NCBI GenBank assembly: GCA_003254925.1
Contig: QANZ01055800.1
Span: 36,795-100,794 of the forward strand
DNA length: 64,000 nucleotides
Direction: 5' to 3'
DNA from: Chamaecrista fasciculata
Taxonomy: Eukaryota; Streptophyta; Magnoliopsida; Fabales; Fabaceae
Below are positions 13,851 to 25,939 of the stretch, piece by piece. The position numbers and the translations under genes are program-made. Numbering within the stretch: the stretch's first letter is position 1; each line of letters begins with the position of its first letter. Below the pieces are notes generated by a model. The model worked only from the letters and a program-made list of their open reading frames with translations, did not search any database and had not been told where the DNA came from.

Positions 13851-16272
13851 TCTAAGCAGAATTCCATTTCCTCTATGTAATCAAATCAGCACCTTCATTC
13901 TCAAATTCTTATCCCACAAAGAAATCTGATTCTTTGCACAAACCATCGAATAAATTTCGCTGTTCTCTGAAACGCTTGCATTCGCCGATCTTCCCTTTTG
14001 CCGCCGGTAAGACATGATTCTTCGTATCTTGTTATCATTCTTTTTCATTTTTTCTGTTTATGGATTGAGGCTCGAAAGTTGTGGGAGCTAGGGATTTCAA
14101 ATCAGTGAATTTAGGGTAAAAGGCAAGTTCTTGGTCTGCAAAATAGCCTAGAGAGGGACTCGAGAGAGGAGTTTGCAGCGAAACTGTGTTTTTCTTCCAT
14201 AATTTCAAGATGGAATTAGATAGATTTTCTGTTGCTTTGATTGTCCTATTGGATATTCTTATTTTATTTTAATTTCTTCCGAGTACTTTGGCAAGTAAAT
14301 ACTTTGATGAACTAACTGCTCTACTTTGAGAGGAACTTTCAGCTGACTTTGTTATTGTAGGGGCTATTGTGTATGAATAATTGTTCTTGGCATGTTTTGG
14401 AGTTGAATTTATGATTGTTTTGCAATAATCATATATATATATATATATGTATATTCTCTGGTAATTGATTCCGACCATTATTAGGGTCCTCTGCCCACAA
14501 GCTCACACATTTGTCTACCTTTTAGATAGTGGAACCTAAAAACGTAGATGCCAATAAGTTTTAGGGTCATATTGAATCATTCATAGTACATGTGTCTCTC
14601 TTTCGAACCTCGTTGCAATGTCCTTGGGTTCATGCTGATATCAAGGTTGGAAGGGGATTAGATGTTAATTGTCAGTTTTTTAATGGTTTTATTAGCTGTT
14701 TCCTTGCTCATATCTTAATATATATATACTTATTTTTTTTCAAAAGGAAAACTTCTACATGCAATTTTCACATTTGATGTTAATTTGTGACAGACTGTTG
14801 GAGATTTACTTAGTGTTATGAAGCTAGTGGTTCAAGTTGTTCTTAGAGTACAGGTTAGTGAAAGCTTGTCAAGGAGTTCTGATTATGGAACCCAATATCC
14901 TAATTAGATTTGAAGTTCTGATCTTGTTGGTTTTGGTCATCCTTCCTATTCTGAATCTGATAGTTAACTATTGTCGAATGGATATGGTAAGTACTTAAGC
15001 AGAGGGTTTAATCTAGGTTTTGATTTCTGGAAGAAGTTACTGTAAACTTGCACAAATGCAAAATCTATCTAAAATATGCTAAATTTCTCTTCATTATTCC
15101 TTTGGGGCTTATTGTCACTACAGCCATAATTTTCTTCTATCTTTCTTTTTAATAGATTGGAATAAGTAATTTGGTTTTCCTTATCCCTGTGTTTTCTAAA
15201 TCTTTAAGAAAACTCAAGGTAGTTAAATGCTTTGAAGTGCCTAAGATCTTCAAGCAATAGGTGCCAAGAAGCACTCACTGAGTGAAGCAAGGCACTAAAA
15301 TAGGGGGAAAGAAAAAAGATGAAAATATGCTATACAAGTACTAAATAATTTAATCTTAACTGTTGGGATAGCATTTGATATCTGAATTAACTATTCAAGT
15401 ATAATAATCATGTAAAATAGTGCGTTATAGAAATCATCAAGTCGTGAGTTAAAGTAAGTTCACTTCACAACCTAAAAAGATGTTGAATGCTGGCTGCAAA
15501 CTATGCATTAACAAATTAACAAAAGATAAAGAACAGTGAAGTCCAACAATTCAAAGGCATATGGTTTTTTCTATGCTTATAATAGTTGTTAACTTGTTAT
15601 TCTAAAATACTTAATTTGGTAGCTCTGAGTATTAGGTGAGTTTTAGGGCTATGTATCTAGATAAACCTAGTGTATGTAAGGCACCTGAGGTTAGTGCCTT
15701 GCATTGCATCCACCAGAAAAGCTCCAAAGACCCGGCTAGGCCAGCACCTAGAGGAAGGCCCCTCACCTCATCAGCAAGAGGCATTGTGTTTTAGGAGACA
15801 TGGGGTTTGAAGGCATTTCTCATTTTTATGATTTTATCTTAGAGTAGTTTTAGGTTCCTCATGGTTGAACTTCTGAGAATCATACAATTATTATCAAGAA
15901 AACTCAATTGATGTTTCTATCAATTTTCAACTATATTTATTTGTTTTAATTATTTAATCATCAATTTCACTAAGAAACTGAAGTTAATCATTTCTTGTAC
16001 TAAGAATAATAGTGTTTGATTTAAGAACAATGAATGGATTAGAGGAAATCATAACATTTCGGTTGGTGCCAGTGATGCTATTCTGATATTTGAGAGCACT
16101 TCCTTAAATCATTGAGCAACCACATGAAAACACAACATATGCATGATATAGGTATATGGTTTTGGTCAAATGTTGATTGTTTCTTTCTGACAGTGATTGA
16201 GGCGATTTTGGCGGGAAACCAGTCTTCAACAGCAGAGACTTCACAGCTAAGGCAAACAATCAAGCAACTGTG
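13851..16272 (+). other. 5' leader and 2.2-kb leader intron of the STMP1-like gene
   Basis: A leader exon ends at 14006 with a good donor (GCCG|GTAAGA). The matching acceptor is the pyrimidine-rich stretch ending in CAG at 16191-16193, so exon 2 begins at 16194, 79 bases before the start codon. The intron contains an (AT)n run near 14428-14448 and, near 15230-15320 and 15670-15790, 'gccaagaagcactcactgag'-type sequence resembling a dispersed 'aggcgcct' repeat. Alternative leader exons cannot be excluded. Confidence 0.6.
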
Positions 16273-16449
16273 ATGGGTATAATAAGGAGTTGCTTCAGTT
16301 TCATAGCTGGGACGGTCACCGGGGTTTACTTGGCCCAGAACTATAATGTTCCTAACATCATGAAGCTAGCTGACACAGCCATGTTTATGGCCAAGCAAAT
16401 TGAAGAAAAATACCGCAAGCCCAAGAAGCGGGGTGGAGATGATGATTAA
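16273..16449 (+). CDS. 58-aa STMP1-like mitochondrial transmembrane microprotein
   Basis: A short single-exon frame from ATG 16273 to TAA 16449. It has one hydrophobic N-terminal segment (about residues 2-22), then the motif GVYLAQNYNVPN, and a charged lysine/arginine-rich tail ending GGDDD. The YLAQNY(D/N)(I/V)PN block and overall plan match animal short transmembrane mitochondrial protein 1 (STMP1/Mm47, about 47 aa), a mitochondrial inner-membrane microprotein linked to the respiratory chain. The plant role is inferred. The start is supported by the hydrophobic segment beginning at once and by a TGA overlapping the ATG. An exon acceptor lies 80 bases upstream and a polyadenylation signal 250 bases downstream. 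Its small size makes it easy to miss. Confidence 0.85.
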   Translation: MGIIRSCFSFIAGTVTGVYLAQNYNVPNIMKLADTAMFMAKQIEEKYRKPKKRGGDDD

Positions 16450-16699
16450 CTCTCCATTTAGTGCTTGTACTACACGATTTTGGAATCAGGTTCTTCTTTA
16501 AGGATTTTTTGTAGGGATCTGGTATCAGCATCTACAAGATATTGGGAAATACAGATTAGTGGAATTTTTGTTACGGAAGGATTCTTATTTACCACACATA
16601 AACTTGCATCATTTTTCAAGAAATATTTGTTGTCTTCCCTTGGCTTGTCTGCTCTATCTCTGTTTCATGGTGATCAGAATTGTATTTTTGTACTTATTC

Positions 16700-16705
16700 A
16701 ATAAA
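16700..16705 (+). terminator. Polyadenylation signal AATAAA of the STMP1-like gene
   Basis: A canonical AATAAA lies 251 bases after the stop codon, in a T-rich context, and is the first such hexamer downstream of the microprotein. The cleavage site would be expected at about 16715-16735. Confidence 0.6.
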
Positions 16706-17734
16706 AACGCCCATGATAAAATGTTAGAATTCCTTCTACCATCTCTTCATGGTTTGATAAGTAAATAGATGCATGAGGTTGTCCTCCAATCTATTTCAGT
16801 ATTTTAAACTGTGGACATGGATATATGCTATGGTTATTAAGTTCACAGGCGCAGAACATTTTGATCAGCTTCACTTAATATTCATAACATCAAACATATT
16901 CATATGCATCTGACTTGGATTTAAGCACCAATGTTTTTTACTCATAATTTTAGATAAAAACTAATTCTTTGTGACTTTTAAGATTGTAATTTGAGGTTTG
17001 AGTTGTTGATAGTCTCCAGACAGTAGGATTCATTGTTGTATTATGTGAAGAGTGGAGACCAGATGAATATACATCTTTTATTTATTACTAGTAGTTTGGA
17101 TTAAAGATGGATGTACGTTTTAACAAAGTTTATGATGTATTTTTGGAGGGGACACAAAATCTTTCGACCAGTTTAACTTTAACAATTGATGGCATTTAGA
17201 ATTAAACACATAATTGGGCAAAAAAGGAGGAAGAATGAAGCATATAAAAGGTATTGTACTTTTTCTGAACCCCAAAGTTTGTTGCACTTGCATGTGTTTA
17301 ATACATTTTAAATATTCTTTATTGTTATAATTTATAATAATTTTGGATATTATAATTTATTAATGGAATGGAATATAATAGACTGGAGGGCACAAAGCAC
17401 CTATAAATTCAAACAAGTTTTTAATTTTGATGACTCATATCCTTAAACAAATTCACTTTTTGACATAAAACAATGATAATTAGATGGAAGGTTGACATGA
17501 AGAAGTGTGAAAAAAGAACATTGAAAACACATGAGATTTATCTCTCAACTTTTAAAATTTGCAAGTGTTTTGTGTCTCATACCTAAAATTTAAGAGTTGT
17601 AAATGCATATTAGCAGTGATCAAAATAAATCATAAATTAATACTTAAATTTTGAAGGTTATAGTCATTTTTTATGTTAATCATGCCAAAACAATTCTGTT
17701 TGTAATTGTAAAAGGATATTTATTTAAAAATTAA
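16706..17734. other. AT-rich intergenic DNA
   Basis: No gene, RNA gene or clear repeat was recognised in this 1-kb stretch beyond ordinary AT-rich sequence. Confidence 0.6.
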
Positions 17735-18164
17735 GGGTAAATTACACTTTGGTACCCTGTGGTTTGATCCTATTTCACTTTGGTACCCTGTGGTTTGAAA
17801 CTTGACACTTTGGTACCCTGTGGTATTCTCCATTAACACTTTGGTACCCTTTGGAGCTATTTTGTAATTTTAACCATAACAAACTTTGCAAAAATTACAT
17901 ATTGACCTCAAAAAAATTTCAAAAAATTACAAATAGGTCCCTAGATACATATTATATAGGGACTAAAATGAAAAATTTAAAATTTTTTTGGGGTTAATAT
18001 GTAATTTTTGTAAAATTTATTATGGTTAAAATTACAAAATAGCTCCAAAGGGTACCAAAGTGTTAATGGAGAATACCACAGGGTACCAAAGTGTCAAGTT
18101 TCAAATCACAGGGTACCAAAGTGAAATAGGGTCAAACCACAGAGTACCAAAGTGTAATTTACCC
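17735..18164. mobile_element. 430-bp foldback Mutator-type MITE with 9-bp target duplication
   Basis: The element begins GGGTAAATTACACTTTGGTA and ends with its complement (GTGTAATTTACCC). Each arm carries four spaced copies of 'actttggtaccctgtggt' and its variants. It is flanked on both sides by the identical 9-mer AAAAATTAA (17726-17734 and 18165-18173). A 9-bp duplication and very long terminal inverted repeats are typical of Mutator-like elements. It has no coding capacity. A truncated relative starts at 59151. Confidence 0.9.
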
Positions 18165-18173
18165 AAAAATTAA

Positions 18174-20903
18174 TTTAAGAAGCATTAGGTATCAAAATCG
18201 TGGCTGAAATTCGTTGATATGAGATTAATTAATGTTTATTCGAGTCACAAATCACAATCCTCTAATTGGAATCATTAGAACTAATATAATGTGGTAAGTG
18301 ACTCATAGCTTGTCGGCAATCGCTCCACGGTTTCGTTTCTAACAATAAATTAAGCAAAAGATTATTCTATTCATTAAACTAATCTAATAGTAGTATGAAT
18401 TGTAGACAAATATCGCTTTAACATATTAGGTCACTGGTGAGTTGGTGACGTGAAGAATTAAAGTTTAAACATTTTGGATTTAATTTGATATAGTTCAAAT
18501 TCACGAGTGTTATAGTATATATATATATATATATATATATTATTTTATTTAAAATTAAGAACATTCATATGCTTATACACTCAAACTCCTTAATACCACC
18601 CCAATCCCCTATAAGTTATTGATTCTATTCATTTTTTTTTCGTAAGCAGATTTTATTCATTATTTGCTTACCTGGTTTTCTGTTCATCATATCATATATA
18701 TATTTATATATTAGACATGAGGTAGTGAGATATAATTTTAAAATTGGTGATATATATTTTCTCTTGCACTAGGTTATGTATGTTTGACCATTCTTATAAT
18801 TTTTCGTATATAATATTAAATCATAAAATAAAAAAATTAGATAGAGTTGTAAGAAATTACCCAAAAATTTGAGTGACATTTTATTTTAGAATCGGATGAA
18901 TTAAGTTCTTCCTTGATTGTTCAAAAATAAATTAATAATAAATTAGTTCTTTCTTGATGATTCTGAAACAACTAACGTGAAGGCAAGTTTAGAACAAACC
19001 CATTGGGAAAAATTTCAAAATTTATCAATTTCTTTTATTATTTTGAAATATAATAATAAGTTATTACTTATTACTTAATGTTAATAATTTTAAACTTTGA
19101 AAACAATATTTACATAATATGAAAATTCCAAAATTTTAAATTACGGAGTTTGTTGTCTTGATCATGCATGCCAATTGTCTTTGTTGAGTTTTGCCTTTTT
19201 TTATATACAAAAAGAATTGTGCGAATAGTTATTTAATATAATTAATTCTCATTATCACTAATCATGCATGTTTCATGATTTTTTAATGTTAGAGATTAAA
19301 AATTTCTTATTATTCCAAAATATTTACACGCTATAATCATTTTCATTGCTAATCACGCCAAGAGTTTCCACCGACTGACTTTTAAGCATCAAATTCGTGG
19401 TTAAAATTTGTTGTATCAAGATTAATTAATGTTTAATTGAGTCATAATCCTCAAATCCAAATTAATATATTATATCTGTGATGACTAGTGACTCATAATT
19501 TGTTACCCCACATTTGTTGAAATCGGTACCAAATTACCAATAAACTAAAAAAACATTTTACTAACCAGTAATTTTAAAGCGTTGCTAATTAAAATAATTA
19601 TTATTGACATTTGATTGTGTATGTGTGATTAAAGTATATATTAATTTGTTACTAGCTTTTATACTGATTTGTGCACTGACATCGTTGTGGAATTGCACCT
19701 AATTATTTATAAAATGTCAGTAAATTTTAGCTGAAAAGCATCCACTATAAAATAAGTAAAGATATTATATTAATATGATTTTAATTTGATTTAGGTTAGT
19801 TTAAAACAATTATTTAATTATTAAACAAGCATTAGCAGGAAATACTAACGAAAAATAATTGAATAATGGATTATAGTAACTTATCAAGTATTGTTGAAAA
19901 CAAAAATTATGATTTGTTTCAATTTATTGGTTTGGGACTATATTGATGTTTTTAATTATCTGATAAGTTAGTTTACTTGTTTCTTTAATTTATTTTTTTA
20001 TGGAAATAGAAATATACAGAAATTCTGATTGATCCATCTAAAATTTATTATTAACATCCTTTTTATAAATATTCATGAGATAATATCAAATATTAAATAT
20101 TATTATCTAACGGGAGTTTAAATTGAGATTCATCAATTTTAATTTTGAAGAGTTAATCATTTTCACTAAACCTAACTAATTAATCAAATTTATTATTAAT
20201 TACTGGTCAGGGGAAAAAACCATCCTATAAATATAATATCTTTATAAAAACAAAAAGAAATTTTATTATTAACTCAAAATCATTTTTATAAAAAAAAAAA
20301 AACTCAAAATAATTACAGCCTCTAGTTGTATCGGTCCACTAAACCACTTGTCTATTTGTCTATTTGGGGGGACAAAGGTTCACTGATAAAGACATGTGGA
20401 TACTAAACATTAGGATTATGATATAGGATTTTGTGTCTAGCATTCTATCATTTCAATTTGAATTTTAGTTTGCACCAAATTAATAAAAATAAAATTACCC
20501 AATTGGTGGTGTATGTAATTTATTTAATTTTGTTTGTCAATCATAAAATCAAAAATGAAATAGGATAACAAGGACGCAACTATTTATTTTTTACCTTTTA
20601 ATATAATAACATCCTTGTTGAAACCATAAACAAAAGTAAATAATGTTTCTTATAACCATTCAAATTAAATATAAAAAGACTAAAACTTTTAATAATTTCT
20701 CCACAAGGTGAATTGATTTGTGGACCATCTTCTTTTCTTAGTCCCTGTCCTCATAACAAAGCATGATGTGCTTCTTCATAAAATAAAGGTATCAATATCA
20801 TACTTTGCCATTAAGTGTATGTTGTTTCATATCAATCGAACAAAGAAAGAAAATGCAATATGCCACTTGCTTATCCTTTAGCTAATGGTAAAGTAATGTT
20901 TCT
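18174..20903. other. AT-rich intergenic DNA without recognised genes
   Basis: A 2.7-kb AT-rich stretch with an (AT)n run at about 18514-18541, poly-A tracts, and two scattered pieces near 18190-18300 and 19385-19500 that resemble each other ('atcaaaattcgtggctgaaa' against 'atcaaattcgtggttaaaat', each followed by 'agattaattaatgttta'). That looks like an old dispersed repeat. No gene was found. Confidence 0.6.
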
Positions 20904-20911
20904 ATACAAAT

Positions 20912-21642
20912 CAGTGTTGTCATAACCGAACCGGACAAAGACTCGGATAAGTGTTCGGTTCGCGGTCTGATCGGTTGAACCGGTCGGACCGGATGACGCA
21001 ATAAATAATTATTTTTAATATATTAAATATAAACCCTCTATATTTTTTTTGGGGTCTAAGAGATGTAACACCCCAATTGTTGAAGAAGGACCTTTTTGAT
21101 AGATAATAGAGTTTAAGAGGAATAAAATAATTATGGAAGTATAATTTACAAGGAGACTTTGGAAGGATATAACTAATGAATGGTAAAATAGGTGAAAAAA
21201 GAGGTAAAAGTATGAAAGAGAATCTGTCAGGGACTAAACTGAAAAGTAAAGAAGTGAAAGAAGTGTTTGTAAGTTACGTTAAAAATAATTATGAGAATGA
21301 AACAAAGGTATGGGAGTGTTGTAGACAAAATGAGGAATACAATAGTGGAGGAGTTGAGTAGTTTTAAGGGTCTTAATGTGATGTTTCAAAGAATAAAGGG
21401 GGTAGGAGCCTAGAAATTAGAAAGTTTGGGGGCAGAAGTATAGTTTTACCCCAAACTTTAAAAAGAAGGCTGAAAAAAAAAAAAAATCTGACCGGTTCTC
21501 TGACCGGTCCACCGGGTGGATCCGGTTTTCCGGTTTTGGGCCGGATTTTCCCGGTCCAATTCGGTCCAACCCCAAATCCGGTTCTTTGGGTTGAACCAGG
21601 CCGCTTTCCACTTCGGCTCCCGGTCCGGGTTCAACAACACTG
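20912..21642. mobile_element. 731-bp hAT-type non-autonomous element with 8-bp target duplication
   Basis: It starts CAGTGTTGTCATAACCGAAC and ends with ...AACAACACTG. The flanks carry the same 8-mer ATACAAAT (20904-20911 and 21643-21650), the length made by hAT transposases. The sub-terminal regions are unusually rich in CCGG motifs ('accggtcggaccgg', 'ccggttttccggttttgg') against an AT-rich background. It has no transposase; small open frames inside are not credible genes. Confidence 0.9.
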
Positions 21643-21650
21643 ATACAAAT

Positions 21651-22733
21651 AGTGAGAATTTTTTCTCAAAATTAAACCGACACTTATATAAGATTTTCAA
21701 ATAATAATAATAGAAAAATATGTGACAAAATTATTTGGCATCATCAATTATGATTGAAAAATGATATAAAAGATAATATTTTATAAAATGAGAGAATGTA
21801 AAGAAAATTTCTCATTGAAAAAACTTTATGATCAACACATAAGATACTTTATATAATTTTTTTTCCTTGTTCCTGCTAGCATGATGTAATCTTTCTGGAG
21901 CTCTGTACAAACTAAAAGCCTTATTATTACCAACAAGTGTTTGGTGTAGCGGCTAAACGAGCTACATGGAGAGAACTCAAATTCGATCCCTAAAGTCGAC
22001 ATTGTTGGGAGGGCTCTGGCCATTTCCTCTCTGAGGCCCGAATGGAATTAGTCTTCGCTTAGACCGTTACACGGATAGATGAAAGATACCCATGACTTAA
22101 TCGAAAAAGCCTTATTATTGGCTAAGAAAAAAAGTTAAGTATCTCTTCTCATATAGTTATTGAAGTAATATCTTAAGTTTTCTTCCCTCAAAAGAAGTGA
22201 TTTTTCTCTCTTACAACTTGGTTTGTTTCTTCTAAACTATAAATAAATGCCCAATTTCTTTTGGGAAATATTTAGGAAAAGAAATATGATATATACTTGA
22301 TTCCACTAGAAACACAATAAAAGTCAAATCTTGAATGCATCAAACTGATTTAGTGAAAAGAACTCATTAAATCAACTGTGGTGAGAGTTTTATTACTCTA
22401 AACAAGTTCAAGAAACACCCATAATTTGGTAAATACATAACAGTGTCTAGTGCTTTGCATAGATTTTGTGAAGCTCATCTTTCTAAATGATGCTAGTATA
22501 CTACATCGGGCTAAAACACACACAAACACAGAGAATTGCTACTTCTATAAGTGGAGAATGTTAAGATTTCATAAGGTCTTGTCCATTTGTGATACATACA
22601 TTATTGGACAATGACCAAAACCTATGAAGGATTTGCCCATAGTCATAGGCAATCCCAGTGTAAAGGGTAAAGTGTAAACACACAAAATCAAGCAGTATAA
22701 ACTGTAACCAACTAAAGTCCTTCATATATATTC
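21651..22733. other. Intergenic DNA and 3' flank of the G3P transporter gene
   Basis: AT-rich sequence holding a tRNA-derived SINE (separate entry). The last few hundred bases should include the transporter's 3' UTR on the minus strand. Confidence 0.6.
21935..22110 (+). repeat. tRNA-derived SINE
   Basis: An RNA polymerase III box A (TGGTGTAGCGG, 21942-21952) is followed about 30 bases later by a box B-like ATTCGATCC (21981-21989). The tail then reads 'ggaattagtcttcgcttaga', as in plant SINEs. No cloverleaf with a full acceptor stem could be drawn, so this is not called a tRNA gene. Confidence 0.7.
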
Positions 22734-24421
22734 TTATACTTCAAGTGTAGATTCTTGTTCTCTATGAGAACTTGAAACTTCAATCTTTGAGGCCACCTCT
22801 TCCATCACAAGCTTGGTCAAAAGCAGCCCTGCAATGAGAGCCGCTGCCATTAACATGGTGAAAACTGCGGTCCAGCTCTTCTCGGATAAGTAACCAGTTA
22901 TTAAGGGTCCGATTGCGGCACCAACTGAGCCGGTACCATCGATGATGGCTGTGACAGTTGCCAGGGCTCGCGAATTTCCCTTCAGTGAACTGTGTGTTCC
23001 AAGGTCAGCTGAAACCGCAGTTGTTATGAGGGCATAAGGCCCGTTGACAAACATACCGGTGACAAACATCAATGATATGTTTGCAATCAACGAAACATTC
23101 CCGTAACACCGGTAGAGAAAGAGAGCTGGAATCACACAATACATGAAACTTGCAGCTGTTATGGCTCTGGCATCTAGTCTATCCGAAATGTGTCCAGCTA
23201 GTATTCCTCCAAGCACCCCTCCAACATCGAAAAAAGTGGACAGTGTTCCTGCTGTCTCACTGGATATATATTTTCCATCAATCGCTGCATGATAATGAAC
23301 ACAAATGAATGATCAAAGATTTTGCTGGAGTATGATTATGACATAATTCATCACATATAAAAAAAGATAGAGTATCCATTCAATGAAGAAATATAGAAAA
23401 AAGTTGAAGTACCTGAGTGGCTAACATAGAATGGAAGCCAATAGAGAAACGTATATGCAACTAATTTAGCAAAGAAAAGACAAAGAGCAAAAGGAGCAAC
23501 CCCGGGAATCTTCCATGCTTCTATGAACCCAATAGCTTTCTCGTTGGTAACTGTCTCTGTCATTAACAGACGTGCTGTTGCATTATCTCCAGATTTCTTG
23601 GGAGAATTATATTCATCTTCCTCTCTAATGATAGCTCCAACCGATTCAGGTGTAACCGGCAATATAAGAAAAACCACCAAACCGATAAAAGTGGTTATAA
23701 GACCAGGAACAACGAAGGACCAACCCCATCCATAAGACAAGAAAGCAGAAGCGATCAAAGAGCCTGCGATGTTCCCAACAGAGGTATGAGCATTCCATAT
23801 GCCCATGATCAGCCCTCTCTTCTTCTTCCCAAACCAGTTGCCAACAATGGCTACAACCGATGGCCATCCGGTTGATTGAAACATCCCGGAAATCATTTGA
23901 ACTACTAAGTAATAATAGAAGTTATGGATGTTTCCCCAGTACCCAATTCCAAAGAGTGAAGTGAACAAACTGGTTCCTAGCATCCCCACAGTCAAGAAAA
24001 TCCTCAAATTCAATCGGTCACCCAAATGACCGGAAAAGTATGTCCCAAGAGCATAGACTGAGAGAAAAGCAACATCCACTACACCAAGCAGTGCCGTCCC
24101 ATCTGAACCACTAAACGGAGCCCAACCATCTCCAAGACCCCGGTAAAATTTTCGTGTCCCGGTTGATGCACTGAGATTAGTTGCCCTCAATGGGAACAAG
24201 CTCAAGCTTAAATCGGACGATTGGGGATCAAGGACACTCTTAACAATACTAGTTGTTTTTCGTGTGGCATGAAAACAAGTGTAAGCTAAAAAAGTTATAA
24301 TTAGAACAATGGCTTGGTGGGCTTTGAAGGACAAAGGGCTTCCTTTGCTGTGTTCTAGGATCTGAATACCCAAAGGCTTACTGGATTTTTTCTTACAAGA
24401 TGATTCTGATGCTGAACCCAT
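22734..24421 (-). CDS. G3PP: Putative glycerol-3-phosphate transporter (MFS, SLC37-type permease)
   Basis: A 519-aa member of the plant G3Pp family, related to bacterial GlpT and animal SLC37 antiporters that exchange organic phosphates. Coding exons are 24421-23413 (1009 nt) and 23284-22734 (551 nt), with a GT-AG intron and phase 1 on both sides. The start ATG 24421 gives MGSASESS. Upstream frame residues belong to the leader. Features: a first membrane segment before [16 protein letters not shown] motif [10 protein letters not shown] (about residue 150), GYWG and [22 protein letters not shown] (central loop), then a second-half MFS motif [15 protein letters not shown]. About 12 membrane segments are expected. 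Location (plastid or plasma membrane) is not shown by the sequence. A 5'-leader intron 24494-25188 (donor AG|GTACAA, acceptor TTTGCAG) is likely. Confidence 0.95.
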
Positions 24422-25250
24422 GTATGTATGATGTTTTCTCTTTACAGAAGCTAAAAGAGAGGAAGAAATGGACCTTTCCCTTGCAGAATCAAACTGCAAA
24501 ATTTGAAAGACCAAAAACAGAAATTATAATCAAAAGAAAAAGGTACTAATAGATAAGCCAGACAAAGCTAGTCATCTAGATTCTGGATCAAACAAAAGAT
24601 TACGCTGATTTTTAACTATTGGAATGCATAACAAGCATTAAATTCACTGCTGCTTATACGATTAATATAACTAAAACTAATGTACTCATGATATTACTAA
24701 AATATCTAAATTTCCCAAATTAGAAACTAAGATAGTCGGAAAAATCTGCAAGATTCCAAAAGGCCAAAACGAAAATGGTGGAATGTTCACGGTGAAAATC
24801 AGAGTCTTCATTTGACTCAAAAAGGAAACAAAATTCAAAACCCAAAACAGACAAAATAAGAACAGAAAGCACATAAAAAAAAATCAACTGTATACAGTAC
24901 ACATCGACATAGAATTTAAACACAATCTCAAAACAAATGAAGGATTGCATGAATACCCTGTAAATCCTTCTAAACAAAAGTTCAACCAAATAATATACCC
25001 ATTGACCCGATTTTCCCCTCAACAATTCCTTCACGACGAAATCACTTACCCAAACACAAAAAAAGCAAAATTGAAGACACCCCAGAAAGTAATTGCTCAT
25101 TAAAAGAAAAAAAAATAACTTCTCTGATTAGCGAAGTTTCAAGTGAAATGGAGAAAGTGGTTTTCCAGAGAAATGGCGAGAATTGTACCTCTAGTTCTCT
25201 CTTCTTGTCTGCAAATTGTGAGCCAAATTCTCTCTCTCTGCTTTGAAGGG
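24422..25250 (-). promoter_or_regulatory. 5' leader and leader intron of the G3P transporter gene
   Basis: Exon 2 begins at 24493 after an acceptor (TTTTGCAG). A matching donor (AGAG|GTACAA) ends a purine-rich leader exon at 25189, rich in GAGAGA as many plant leaders are. Bases 24494-25188 would therefore be a leader intron. The transcription start is not fixed. Confidence 0.55.
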
Positions 25251-25939
25251 TTATATTATTATTTCATTATTTGTGTTTTCTGCCAGTTTCTTAAGGAACG
25301 CAAGAAAACGCCTCTCAACGCTCTTCCAGAGGTAGTGAGAGAGTGGGAATGCGAGTACTTAAGCTTCATTATTTGTATTAATCTATTTTAGGAAATGTCG
25401 ATTGTGCCCTTGGCTATAACTAATTGCCTCCTCAATCCTGAGCAACCAACCAAACACATGTTTCCTTTTGTATTGGAGAATTGACAATAAAATCAATAAT
25501 AGAATCTACAAAGTTGTTTATCATATGTAATAAATTTATTTTATGTTTTTTTATATGTTTATCTTATATTTTTAAGATTTTATCATAATGAATTTTATGC
25601 CATATATGTAATTTTCGTTCTATCAACATACTCTTGGCCTAAGTGAATTGACAAAAGAGCCCTCTTGCGTGTGAAGATTTGACACTTTCTAGTTTCTACT
25701 ATTAAGAAAAAGTTTTAGCTTTCAATTGAATTACCATCACTTTCATAAAAGAAAAAAATTCCTATGGTTGAAGAAATAAAGTGTAGTTATCTAATGCTTA
25801 AAATTTCATTTTGGTCTTTTACGTATGAGTCATATTTCACTTTCGTCCTATTTATTTTCTCTGTTTCAAAGTAAGTTATGTAGGTTTCTATAACTATTTA
25901 CTTTTGTTCTTAAACTACTTAATAAAATCATATATTTAT
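25251..25939. other. Intergenic DNA
   Basis: AT-rich, with one fragment of 'tttggtcttttacgtatgag' wording near 25810 that resembles a transposon arm. No gene was recognised. Confidence 0.6.

Noticed and set aside
21942..21989. Pol III box A and box B suggesting a tRNA gene
   Set aside because: No acceptor stem or anticodon arm could be folded and box B is imperfect. A SINE tail follows, so it is called a SINE.
25143..25391. 82-codon frame starting at 25143 on the plus strand
   Set aside because: It overlaps the leader exon of the minus-strand transporter gene and has no recognisable domain.
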